Source: CBDCFL01 sp965216135 (lineage in GTDB: Bacteria; Pseudomonadota; Alphaproteobacteria; Rhodobacterales; Rhodobacteraceae). Taken from it: a DNA stretch of 64,000 nucleotides. Positions within the stretch are counted from its first letter, which is position 1. Every line of letters begins with the position of its first letter. The stretch lies in contig CBDCFL010000019.1 of NCBI GenBank assembly GCA_965216135.1, positions 124,001-188,000 of the forward strand. Direction: 5' to 3'. Below are positions 1-8,367 of this stretch, piece after piece. The notes under the pieces were generated by a model. That model made no database searches. It saw nothing but the letters and a program-made list of their open reading frames with translations, and was not told the origin of the DNA. Made by a program: the position numbers and the translations under genes.

Positions 1-1
1 C

Positions 2-193
2 ACCGGCCAAGTCGAAGATAGAGCGCCCACACCGCCTATCGACAAGGATAAAAACCCGGCCGCCGTTGAGTTGGGCCGGAAGGGCGGGTTGAAGGGCGGT
101 CGCGCGCGCGCCTAATCGCTTACCCCCGAACGCCGCAAAGAAATTGCCCAAAACGCCGCGAGTCGGCGCTGGAACCCAAAAAAAAAGAAATGA
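2..193 (+). pseudogene. C-terminal part of a small GGLKGG-motif protein with an internal stop
   Basis: The frame entering from the left edge reads ...NPAAVELGRKGGLKGGRARA, then TAA at 113-115, and continues in the same frame as SLTPERRKEIAQNAASRRW to TGA at 191-193. The two halves together look like the usual tail of a short basic protein family common in alphaproteobacteria (GGLKGGKARA followed by LTPEQR..IA.KAA..RW). I infer that a sense codon became TAA and removed the last 25 residues. The 5' end lies outside the window. Function is unknown to me, and termination at 113 could still leave a working shortened protein. Confidence 0.55.
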
Positions 194-303
194 AACGTTG
201 ACGGCCATTCCTGGTCGCAAAATCCCAGCACCCCCACTTTCTCTTTTAAAATCCAGCGCTTATCCCTCGTCATTCCTTCCTTTAGCCCTCATCATCTCGG
301 CGC

Positions 304-2265
304 TTGCGTTCCACACAGATTTCTGACCATATCGAATTGTTCCTTGGCCCTGACACCCAGGGTGGCCCGGATGATCTGGAGGCTCCGATCGTCGGCGTAT
401 CAACGCCGCCAAGGCCAGGCAAAAGCTGAAGATCGCGGTGCAGGAAATTGACCGCCCGGCCATAGCACGTGCGATCATTAAAGCGCGTATTCGCGGTGTC
501 ACGTTTGATCTAGTGGTCGAGCAGAGTTACCTTTTGGGCAAGGTCAAACCCAAGGATCTGGCCGCCGCACTTACGCCCGGCGGCACCCACGAGGTCAACC
601 GCGAGCTTTTTTCCGCGATCCTGCGCTCCACAACCGACATAAAACTCGACTTCAACAACGACATCTTTCATCAGAAATTAATGATCCGCGGCAATTCGGT
701 GCTGACCGGCTCGACCAATTTCACCACCACCGGGGTGACCAAAAACCTCAATCACGTTGTGATTTTCCACGATGCCGAGGTCGCTAGAGCCTCGGATTGA
801 ATTTCTGAATCAAAGGGATTCCCACAAGGCTTGATTTGTGATTCACCATATTTGGAGGTGGATCATGGGCAAGACACTATCACTGGACCTGCGTGAGCGG
901 GTTCTTGCGTTCATCGTAGAGGGCCATTCGTGTCACGAAGCTGCGCGGCGGTTTCGGATATCAGCGGCGAGTGCCGTGCGGATTAGGCAGCGCCGCCGAC
1001 AAACGGGTTCCATCGCACCAGCCAAGCGGGGCCGACCAAAAGGCAGCAGCAGACTGGAAGTGTTTGCGGGGTTTCTCAAGACAACAGTGGATCGCAGGCC
1101 AGACATTACGATGCCGGAACTGGCCGAGGCGCTTATTCAGGAACACGATATGCGGGCCGCTCCGGCAGAGCTGTCGCGCTTCCTCAAGCACCGGCTCGGT
1201 TACACATATAAAAAAATCCTTGATTGCAACGGAGAGGCGGCGCAAGCGGGTGCGCGCCGCGCGATACGAGTGGCGGCACCGACGCCAGCCGAGGATCGAG
1301 CCGCACAGGTTGGTCTTTATCGACGAAACGGCGGTGACGACCAAGCTCACGCGCCTGCGCGGGAGATCTCCCTGCGGCGCGCGTCTGGAAGCGGATGCCC
1401 CCTTCGGCCATTGGCGCACCCAGACCTTCATTGCAGGGCTGCGCGTTGATGAGTTGACCGCTCCCTGGCTGCTTGACGGCCCGATGAACCGTTGCCTTCG
1501 ATGTTTTCGAAACACAGCTCGCCCCGACGCTTCAGCCCGGTGACGTCGTGATCGCCGACAACCTGTCTTCACACAAGTCCGCATGGGCGCAGGCGTTGCT
1601 GCTGGATGCTCTTTTTGCCACCATACAGCCCCGACCTGAAATCGAGATGGCCTTCTCCAAGCTCAAAGCCCACCTGCGAAGGATGGCCGCCAGCAAAAGG
1701 CAATTTCGGCAAGGCCAGCGTCGGACGTGATGACAAGCCGAAAGAGGCGCGCGTGGATGGCATCCGCGTCAAGCCGCTGTTCGCGCCGGATCACGGCCCG
1801 GAAATGGAGATCATGAAGCAGATATTGAAAGCGCAAAGTCGGATCGATTTTGCGGTTTTCACCTTTGCCAAAAGCTCTGGCATCGACGACGCGCTGATCG
1901 CGGCGGATGCGCGCGGGATCGAACTGCATGGCGTGCTGGACAAGCGCATGGCAAACCAGAAATGGGCGGCCAAGCATACGCTGAACGCGGCCGGTATCAC
2001 GCTGCATTTGGCCGGTGGCCAGGGATCGCTCGGCAAACTGCATCATAAGCTGATGGTGATTGACGATCACACGACGATCTTTGGCAGCTTCAACTACACC
2101 GGACCGGCCAATTCGTCGAACGATGAAAACATCGTGGTCGTCGGAGACAGCGAGGAAACCGATGCGGCCGCCATTGCGCTGCAAAGGAAGATTGCCCTGG
2201 CCTGCCGGGCCGAGATAACCCGCATCAAGGATGACTTCGGCACAGTTAGCGCGCCGACCGGCTAG
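304..2265 (+). pseudogene. Phospholipase D-like protein with two HKD domains, broken by a frameshift and an IS630 remnant
   Basis: Two PLD catalytic motifs are visible: HQKLMIRGN in the first half (near 672-700) and HHKLMVIDD in the second (near 2041-2070), each followed by a GS-N-T segment, as expected for a PLDc_2 protein that uses two HxK sites. The N-terminal frame (SDHIELFLGPDTQG, from about 322) shifts near 397 into the frame carrying INAAKARQKL, consistent with one missing base. After VARA (about 786) the frame enters an IS630-type element and resumes as GNFGKASVGRDDKP near 1700. The start is uncertain (TTG 304 is a guess). Such proteins can be nucleases or phospholipases; the substrate cannot be told here. 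The stop overlaps the end of the convergent phosphatase gene by 4 bp. Confidence 0.75.
787..1690 (+). mobile_element. IS630-A: decayed, 3'-truncated IS630-family element inside the PLD gene
   Basis: The insertion follows a TA dinucleotide (785-786), the usual IS630 target. A transposase begins at ATG 865 (MGKTLSLDLRERVLAF, a helix-turn-helix N-terminus), then changes frame several times: the DDE-domain blocks FIDETAV (about 1318), VIADNLSSHKSA (about 1549) and FLPPYSPDL (about 1609) lie in different frames. The C-terminal end after AFSKLKAHLRR is missing and PLD coding sequence follows directly, so the 3' end and right terminal repeat were lost by deletion. It is the oldest-looking IS in the window and cannot encode an active transposase. 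Confidence 0.75.
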
Positions 2266-2732
2266 ATGTCGCCATACGTTTCGGTCGGCGGGCCGAAGCG
2301 TTTGATCATCCGAGCGACAATCTGATCGCGTGTCTGGCGGTAGGCGGCCAATTTGTCCTCTCGCGTCTTGCCCAGCCCGGTCGGGTCGAGGACCGGCCAG
2401 TATTCGACCTCAAGATGAAATATCCGGGTAAATTCCAGCGCCTGTCGCTGCGAGGCTGGCGACAGCGCCAGGACCAGATCAAACCCGGACAAATCATCGC
2501 CCCATTGCTGCATTTCCTCGAATGTCCGGGTGCGGTGGCGTGACAATTGCACCCCGATCTCTTCGCAAACCGCAATCGAGAACCCATCAATATCCATATC
2601 ACTACGCACGCCCGCAGACTGCACATAGGTATCGGTGCCATAAAACTTTTTCATCAGGCCCTCTGCCATGGGAGAGCGCACCGAGTTGTGGTCACAGCAA
2701 AACAGCACCGATTGCGGCAGCGGATCAGCCAA
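2262..2732 (-). CDS. Low molecular weight protein-tyrosine-phosphatase family protein
   Basis: The 156-residue protein has the LMW-PTP/arsenate reductase fold signature near its N-terminus: nucleophile Cys13 in CDHNSVRS, an exact C-X5-R phosphate loop, and a possible general-acid Asp in the LDPTG stretch near residue 114. It should hydrolyse phosphotyrosine or a similar phosphoester in the cytoplasm, though some relatives reduce arsenate. It is the last gene of the murA-hisD run, 3 bp after the UPF0262 gene. In many alphaproteobacteria infA and maf follow; here a phospholipase D pseudogene on the other strand does instead. Confidence 0.85.
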   Translation of the reverse strand: MADPLPQSVLFCCDHNSVRSPMAEGLMKKFYGTDTYVQSAGVRSDMDIDGFSIAVCEEIGVQLSRHRTRTFEEMQQWGDDLSGFDLVLALSPASQRQALEFTRIFHLEVEYWPVLDPTGLGKTREDKLAAYRQTRDQIVARMIKRFGPPTETYGDI

Positions 2733-2735
2733 ATC

Positions 2736-3203
2736 TCAGCCTCCCCAGTGCAATACGCAGATTAATGTGAACAGCCGCCGCGCGGTGTCTTGATCAAGAG
2801 CGGCTTTGCCGTCCAGGCGCTCCTGCAACACGCGCGCGCCTTCATTGTGGATGCCGCGGCGGGCCATGTCGATGGTTTCGATCTGGCTTGGCGGCAGGGT
2901 CTTGACCGCGTCGAAATAGCTTTCGCAGATCTGGAAATAATCCTTGACCACCTGCCGGAACGGGCTGAGTGAGAGATGAATTTCGCCGATTTTTCTATCG
3001 CGCGTGCTTGCCAGATCAAAGACCAGCCGCCCGTTCCGGATGGCCAGCAGAAGTTTCAGTTCGCGCGGCGTCTTATGGCCGGTCAGGTCAAGCGAATTGT
3101 CCTCCAGCAGATCAAAGATCGCGACGCGGCGTTCTTGCTCGATCTCCAGGGTCGGCGGCGGCAAGGCGCTGTCGTCGATCACAATCTCGATGATTTTCGC
3201 CAT
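2736..3203 (-). CDS. UPF0262 family protein
   Basis: The 155-residue protein starts MAKIIEIVIDD and contains the PRELKLLLAIRNGRLVFD block and the later MARRGIHNEGA segment that I recognise from UPF0262, a family of unknown function confined largely to alphaproteobacteria. No signal peptide or membrane segment is present, so it should be cytoplasmic. Its ATG abuts the hisD stop codon, with no spacer, so it is probably translationally coupled to hisD. Conserved position between hisD and the LMW phosphatase supports the assignment but not a function. Confidence 0.85.
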   Translation of the reverse strand: MAKIIEIVIDDSALPPPTLEIEQERRVAIFDLLEDNSLDLTGHKTPRELKLLLAIRNGRLVFDLASTRDRKIGEIHLSLSPFRQVVKDYFQICESYFDAVKTLPPSQIETIDMARRGIHNEGARVLQERLDGKAALDQDTARRLFTLICVLHWGG

Positions 3204-4514
3204 CTAGGTGGTCTTTTTGTTCAGTTTGGCAAGACGTGCAGATACCGACATTCCGTGCGCCTCAAGCCCTTCGGATTTGGCCAGCCGTTCGGCCGACCAG
3301 CCGATCCGTCCCAGCGCCTGGGGTGTCAGCCTGGCCAGCGTCGTGCGTTTCATGAAGTCCAGAACCGACAGGCCGGATGAAAACCGCGCGGTGCGCGCCG
3401 TTGGCAATACATGGTTGGGACCGCACACATAATCGCCCATCGCCTCGGGCGTCCAGCACCCCAGGAATATCGCCCCGGCATGGCGAATGTTGCCGGCCAG
3501 CGCATCGGGGTCACGCACGCAAAGCTCCAGATGTTCCGGCGCGAAACGGTCAGAGATTGCCGCCGCCTCGCCCATATTTCTGACCGTGATCACCGCGCCG
3601 AAATCGCGCCAGCTGGCGGTGGCAATCGTGCTGCGCGCCAGTGTCGGCAGGATACGCTCAACGGCTGCCGCGACGGTTTGCGCGAAACTTGCATCGTTGG
3701 TGACCAGCACGGCCTGGGCGTTTTCGTCGTGCTCGGTCTGGCTAAGCAGGTCCAGTGCGATCCAGTCGGGGTCATTGTGCTTGTCGGCAATGACCAGGAT
3801 TTCCGAGGGTCCGGCGATCATATCGATGCCGACCGTGCCAAACACCTGGCGTTTGGCTTCCGCCACATAGGCGTTTCCCGGTCCGGTGATCTTGTCGACC
3901 GGGTCAATGGTTTCAGTGCCAAAGGCCAGCGCCGCAATCGCCTGCGCCCCGCCGATGCGATAGATTGTGTCCACGCCCGACAGCTGTGCGGCAAGTGCGA
4001 CCAGCGGGTTGATCTGTCCATCCGGTGTCGGGACCGTGATCACCAGCCGCTGAACCCCTGCGACAGCAGCCGGGATCGCGTTCATCATGACGGACGATGG
4101 ATAGCTGGCCAGCCCGCCGGGAACGTATAATCCGGCCGAGGCGACCGGCGTCCAGCGCCATCCCAGTTCGGCCCCGGCGTCATCTTTCCATTTCTGATTT
4201 TCCGGCATCTGGCGTTGGTGATAGGAACGGATGCGCTCGGCGGCAAAGACCAGAGCCTCACGATCTTCCTGGGTCACTGACTTGCTCAGCGCCGCGGTTT
4301 CCTCTGGCGGGATCGCCAGGCTTTCGGGCGTCAGGGTCAGGCGGTCAAATTTCGCGGTTAGCTCGATTAATGCGGCGTCGCCGCGCTTGCGGACATCGTT
4401 AAGTATCGCAGCAACGGTCTCGGCAACATCCGCGGCCTCCTGGCGTTTCTGGCCGAGCAGCTCGGACAGGCGCATGTCAAAATCTGGTTCAGCCGTGGAA
4501 ATGAACTGCGGCAT
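3204..4514 (-). CDS. hisD: Histidinol dehydrogenase
   Basis: The 436-residue protein matches HisD in length and blocks: GGLASYPSSVMMNAIPA, GPGNAYVAEAKR, GPSEILVIAD, SQTEHDENAQ and FAPEHLEL, which include zinc- and substrate-binding residues of the family. It catalyses the last two steps of histidine synthesis, oxidising L-histidinol to L-histidine with NAD+. The gene lies after DUF2948 but is separated from it by 263 bp that carry a perfect 18-bp palindrome, so it may have its own regulated promoter. UPF0262 follows without a gap. The frame is intact. Confidence 0.97.
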   Translation of the reverse strand: MPQFISTAEPDFDMRLSELLGQKRQEAADVAETVAAILNDVRKRGDAALIELTAKFDRLTLTPESLAIPPEETAALSKSVTQEDREALVFAAERIRSYHQRQMPENQKWKDDAGAELGWRWTPVASAGLYVPGGLASYPSSVMMNAIPAAVAGVQRLVITVPTPDGQINPLVALAAQLSGVDTIYRIGGAQAIAALAFGTETIDPVDKITGPGNAYVAEAKRQVFGTVGIDMIAGPSEILVIADKHNDPDWIALDLLSQTEHDENAQAVLVTNDASFAQTVAAAVERILPTLARSTIATASWRDFGAVITVRNMGEAAAISDRFAPEHLELCVRDPDALAGNIRHAGAIFLGCWTPEAMGDYVCGPNHVLPTARTARFSSGLSVLDFMKRTTLARLTPQALGRIGWSAERLAKSEGLEAHGMSVSARLAKLNKKTT

Positions 4515-4617
4515 TGGCGCACCTCCCGTCGCATCCCCATAAACGCGCGCGGCCCAGTGCTCAAGGCAGAGATCAGATCGCGGATGGGACAGTGACCACC
4601 GTGCGCTGAAAGCGGGG

Positions 4618-4635
4618 TGTTTCGCATGCGAAACA
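4618..4635. promoter_or_regulatory. Perfect 18-bp palindrome upstream of hisD (candidate operator)
   Basis: TGTTTCGCATGCGAAACA is its own reverse complement over all 18 bases and sits 104 bp upstream of the hisD start, in an otherwise non-coding gap. Symmetry and size suit a dimeric repressor such as a TetR, GntR or LacI type protein, but I cannot name the regulator. A shorter palindrome, GCGGCGCGCCGC (4759-4770), lies just downstream of the DUF2948 stop. Confidence 0.4.
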
Positions 4636-4777
4636 TTTTCGCCGGGCGAGCCTGCAGATCGTTGATATTGCTGATCGATCCTGGCTGCGAAGGGCCAATC
4701 TGCTGGAAAATAATTTGCGATTTTTGTAATTTTACTGGTTTATTATCAACATATTAACGCGGCGCGCCGCACCGATC

Positions 4778-5239
4778 CTAGCCATGATCTGGCCTGTGCC
4801 GAGAGCGCGCAAGATAGGGCCGCGTTACATCGCGAAGCGTGGCCTCCAGAGCCTCGACCTGCAGCGCGACGCCACCGTCCCCGGCCAGGATCAGCTCGAC
4901 CCGCGCAGCACCATCCGCGCCTGGGGTGACATGAACCGACAATAGCGACAGGACCAGCTCGGTTTCGGCGCGTTCAAAACCCTGGCTGGCGGCATTGCTC
5001 ACATCTTCTAAGGCCAGAACCGACTGAACCCGCTCAGGCGCGCTCTGTCCTGTGCGCTCCCAGCGGTAGCGGTTGAGCAGGATGGCAAAGCGGCGTCGTG
5101 GCTTATCCCAGGTCATTTCGCGGACCGCAAATACCGCATCCTGAACCAGTGCCGAGATGACCTCTAAGTCTTCGGCTGTGAAGGCTTTCAGATAGAGCGG
5201 CTTTTCGATGCCGTCTTCAAATCGTGCGTCCTGGGTCAT
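4778..5239 (-). CDS. DUF2948 family protein
   Basis: The 153-residue soluble protein contains LKAFTAEDLEVISALVQDAV and FAILLNRYRWE, which I recognise as the DUF2948 pattern found directly after murA in Rhodobacterales and rhizobia. Function is unknown. Its start overlaps the murA stop (TGATG arrangement), so the two are co-translated. There are no membrane segments or catalytic motifs that I can identify. Confidence 0.8.
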   Translation of the reverse strand: MTQDARFEDGIEKPLYLKAFTAEDLEVISALVQDAVFAVREMTWDKPRRRFAILLNRYRWERTGQSAPERVQSVLALEDVSNAASQGFERAETELVLSLLSVHVTPGADGAARVELILAGDGGVALQVEALEATLRDVTRPYLARSRHRPDHG

Positions 5240-6504
5240 CAGTTTTTGATCCGTTCAATCGAGGCACCTACAGCGCTGAGTTTTTCCTCAATGCGCTCAT
5301 AGCCGCGATCCAGATGGTAGACACGGCTAACGACGGTTTCGCCCTCGGCAGCCAGGCCCGCCAGAATGAGCGAAACCGAGGCGCGCAAATCGGTCGCCAT
5401 GACCGGAGCGCCGCGCAGACGATTGACACCCGTGACCGTGGCGATGCCGCCGTGAACTTCGACATCGGCGCCCATTCGCATCAGTTCGGGCGCGTGCATG
5501 AAACGATTTTCAAAGATCGTTTCCTCGAGATGGCTGACCCCTTCGGCGGTTGCCAAAAGCGCCATTATCTGCGCCTGCAAATCGGTGGGAAACCCCGGAA
5601 AGACCTGTGTTTTAACGTCTATGGCGGCCACACGGCCGTTCTTGCGCGAAACTGTCAATTCGTTTGGTCCGTCCTCGATGTCAACGCCCGCCTCGGCCAG
5701 CTTGTCACAAAACGCCGCGACCAGATCGCGCCGCCCGCCGGCCAGCGTCACGCTGCCGCCGGCTATGGCCGGTGCGAGCATATAGGTGCCAAGCTCGATC
5801 CGGTCGATCACCACCTGATGGGTGCCGCCGTGCAGACGGTCCACGCCCTGGATTGTGATCGTCGAGGTGCCCTGGCCCGAGATCTGCGCGCCCATTGTGC
5901 GCAGACAAGCCGCCAGATCGACAATCTCTGGCTCGCGCGCGGCGTTTTCCAGAACCGTCGTGCCCCGTGCCAGCGTGGCCGCCATGACCATATTCTCGGT
6001 GGCCCCGACCGAGGCAAAAGCCAGCCGGTGGCGCGCGCCTCTCAGACCGCCGTCAGCCTTGGCGTGCAGATAGCCGTCCTTTAACTCGATCACAGCACCC
6101 AGCGCCTCAAGCGCAGCGATATGCAAATCCATCGGCCGCGCCCCGATCGCGCAGCCGCCCGGCAGCGACACGACCGCATGGCCATGGCGGGCAAGCAACG
6201 GTCCAAGTACCAGATTAGAGGCGCGCATTTTGCGCACGATGTCATAATCAGCGCAGTGGCTGATCTGCCCGTGCGATGACATGGCAATCACCTTGCCTTC
6301 CTGCAGCGCCGTGACTTCGACACCCAGCGACTGCAAGAGTTGCGTCATCGTGTCAATGTCGGACAGGCGTGGCGCGTTGGTCAGCGTCAGCGGCTCTTCG
6401 CACAAAAGCGTGGCGGGCATCAGCGCAAGGCAGGCATTTTTCGCCCCGGCAATCGGGATTGTCCCGTTAACCGGCGCGCCGCCGCGAATGAGTATTGAAT
6501 CCAT
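5239..6504 (-). CDS. murA: UDP-N-acetylglucosamine 1-carboxyvinyltransferase (MurA)
   Basis: The 421-residue protein begins MDSILIRGGAPVNGTIPIAGAKNACL, with the N-terminal Lys-Asn pair that binds UDP-GlcNAc, and has the fosfomycin-target Cys in GGCAIGARP. Length is typical. It transfers enolpyruvate from PEP to UDP-GlcNAc, the first committed step of peptidoglycan synthesis, in the cytoplasm. It leads a minus-strand run with a small basic protein gene just upstream and DUF2948 overlapping downstream. The frame is intact. Confidence 0.98.
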   Translation of the reverse strand: MDSILIRGGAPVNGTIPIAGAKNACLALMPATLLCEEPLTLTNAPRLSDIDTMTQLLQSLGVEVTALQEGKVIAMSSHGQISHCADYDIVRKMRASNLVLGPLLARHGHAVVSLPGGCAIGARPMDLHIAALEALGAVIELKDGYLHAKADGGLRGARHRLAFASVGATENMVMAATLARGTTVLENAAREPEIVDLAACLRTMGAQISGQGTSTITIQGVDRLHGGTHQVVIDRIELGTYMLAPAIAGGSVTLAGGRRDLVAAFCDKLAEAGVDIEDGPNELTVSRKNGRVAAIDVKTQVFPGFPTDLQAQIMALLATAEGVSHLEETIFENRFMHAPELMRMGADVEVHGGIATVTGVNRLRGAPVMATDLRASVSLILAGLAAEGETVVSRVYHLDRGYERIEEKLSAVGASIERIKN

Positions 6505-6510
6505 CAGGTT

Positions 6511-6654
6511 TTAGTCTTTTTTGCTCTGCTCTGTCGCCCGCGCCCGGAATTGTTGCTTGCGGCGCTGAAGGTTGGCCCGCAGCGCCGCTTTCAGACGATC
6601 CTTGCGCGTTTTGGGGGCACTTTTGGCCACGTTCCTGTCGCTCGACTGGGTCAT
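6511..6654 (-). CDS. Small basic conserved protein upstream of murA
   Basis: The minus strand encodes MTQSSDRNVAKS, then KTRKDRLKAALRANLQRRKQ, and ends in a TAA 6 bp before the murA ATG. With the start at 6654 it has 47 residues; an in-frame ATG at 6666 would add four. Short, highly basic proteins of this kind (DRL.AAL.ANL.RRK.Q.RAR) are often seen immediately upstream of murA in Rhodobacterales, which supports it being real. It may bind nucleic acid or ribosomes given its charge, but that is a guess. Confidence 0.65.
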   Translation of the reverse strand: MTQSSDRNVAKSAPKTRKDRLKAALRANLQRRKQQFRARATEQSKKD

Positions 6655-6743
6655 GCGATCCTGCATAAACCAGCGCGCGATGGGCGTCCAGATTGCGCTT
6701 GCGCGATTGGCCGATTGCGACTAATCAGCCGCCCACCATAGGC

Positions 6744-6818
<75 letters not shown>

Positions 6819-7020
6819 GCTTGAAATTCGGACGGGCCATACTGCCACAACCTGGCATTCGTTGCGGGCTGCAATGGACTGGCCCGGCTATTTGCCCGGG
6901 CATAGCTGCGCGCATCGGCTTTGATTAGGCCAGGCAATCGCGTAACCATTGGCGTGAACTGTGCTGCGTCGGCTTTCTGTCGGCGATGTGTCGGTTTCGT
7001 GTTAGCGATCGGAGGCGGGC

Positions 7021-7473
7021 ATGGCCGGGCGGTATTACGAGGGTTTCAGCATCGGTGAGGTCATCCGCCATGATGTCCGCAGGACGGTGACCGAGACCGA
7101 CAATGTGCTGTTCACCACCACCACGATGAACCCAGCAGCAATCCATCTCGACCATGAATATTCCGCCAACACCGAATTCGGCAAACCGCTGGTCAATTCC
7201 ATCTTCACGCTGGGGCTGGTGGTGGGCCTTAGCGTTGGCGACACAACGATGGGAACGACGGTCGGAAATCTTGGCTTTGAAGAAGTGCGCTTTCCCGGCC
7301 CGGTCTTTGCGGGTGACACGATCCGGGTCGAAACCGAGGTTGTCGAGATGCGCGAAAGCCAGTCGCGCCCGACCCAGGGCATTGTCACATTTCGCCATCG
7401 CGGCCTGAACCAGCGCGACGAGGTTGTGTGCGATTGCCGGCGCACGGCGTTGATGATGAAAGAACCTGCATGA
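7021..7473 (+). CDS. MaoC family dehydratase
   Basis: The 150-residue protein has the hot-dog-fold MaoC pattern: an N-terminal Y-EGF.IGE segment, NPAAIHLDHEYSA containing the active-site Asp/His pair, and FPGPVFAGDTI. It should hydrate or dehydrate a short enoyl-CoA. A good ribosome site (GGAGG) precedes the start. The TGA overlaps the ATG of the downstream CitE-like lyase (ATGA), so the two probably act in one acyl-CoA route, for example a hydratase paired with a malyl/methylmalyl-CoA type lyase. The exact substrate is not determinable here. Confidence 0.85.
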   Translation: MAGRYYEGFSIGEVIRHDVRRTVTETDNVLFTTTTMNPAAIHLDHEYSANTEFGKPLVNSIFTLGLVVGLSVGDTTMGTTVGNLGFEEVRFPGPVFAGDTIRVETEVVEMRESQSRPTQGIVTFRHRGLNQRDEVVCDCRRTALMMKEPA

Positions 7474-8336
7474 GGCTGCGCTCGCTTCTGTTCGTACCGG
7501 CTGACAGCGCCAAGAAGTTTCAAAAAGCGCAGGGCTGCGGCGCGGATGCGTTGATCCTGGATCTCGAGGACAGCGTCGCCGCCACCGGCAAGTCGGCGGC
7601 CAGAGAGAACCTCACCGCCTGGATTGATGGCGCGCAAGGGGCGCGGGACTGGGCATTTTGGGTGCGCGTCAACGCCTTTGATACCGGCCTGACCGAACAG
7701 GATCTTGCGGCGGTGGTGCGCCCCGGACTTGACGGGGTGATCCTGCCCAAATGCGAAAGCGGACGCGATGTTGCCCGGCTGGCGGCCATGCTCGATGACA
7801 TTGAACAGAAGACGGGCGTCGGCAAGGGCAATGTCAGCATGATCGTTCTGGCGACCGAAACGCCGAAATCGATGTTTAATCTGGCCACCTATGCGCCTGC
7901 GCATCCGCAGCTCGCGGCGCTGACCTGGGGTGCCGAGGATTTGTCGTCAGCCGTGGGCGCGATTGCCAACAGATCGCTGGATGGTGCCTGGACGCATCCC
8001 TACCAGCTGGCCCGCTCGCTGTGTCTGATGGGGGCGGCGGCGGCTGAGGTTGGTGCTATTGACACGGTCTATACCGATTATCGCGACCTCGACGGCCTGG
8101 ACGCGTCTTGCCAGGCGGCGCGGCGCGACGGATTTGTCGGCAAACTGGCCATTCATCCCGATCAGGTGCCGGTGATCAACCGCGCGTTTGCGCCCGGTGC
8201 TGACGAAATTGACCTGGCGCGGCGCATAGTTGCGGCTTTCGATGAAGCTCCGGATGCGGGGACCATCGGCATTGCCGGGAAAATGTATGACAGGCCACAT
8301 CTTATCCAGGCCCGCCGGCTATTGGACCGCGATTAG
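7470..8336 (+). CDS. HpcH/HpaI aldolase / CitE-like CoA-ester lyase
   Basis: Starting at ATG 7470 (MRLRSLLFVPADS), the 288-residue protein carries CitE-family blocks: ALILDLEDSV with metal-binding acidic residues, VILPKCES, LATETPKSMFN and LTWGAEDLS. Family members cleave or form C-C bonds in (3S)-malyl-CoA, beta-methylmalyl-CoA or citramalyl-CoA using Mg2+. The 4-bp overlap with the MaoC gene picks this start over a longer in-frame extension. The partner MaoC suggests a role in acyl-CoA assimilation or dicarboxylate salvage; which ester is used remains open. Confidence 0.85.
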   Translation: MRLRSLLFVPADSAKKFQKAQGCGADALILDLEDSVAATGKSAARENLTAWIDGAQGARDWAFWVRVNAFDTGLTEQDLAAVVRPGLDGVILPKCESGRDVARLAAMLDDIEQKTGVGKGNVSMIVLATETPKSMFNLATYAPAHPQLAALTWGAEDLSSAVGAIANRSLDGAWTHPYQLARSLCLMGAAAAEVGAIDTVYTDYRDLDGLDASCQAARRDGFVGKLAIHPDQVPVINRAFAPGADEIDLARRIVAAFDEAPDAGTIGIAGKMYDRPHLIQARRLLDRD

Positions 8337-8367
8337 GCCTGTATTTTCTGACTGTTACGAGGCGTGG

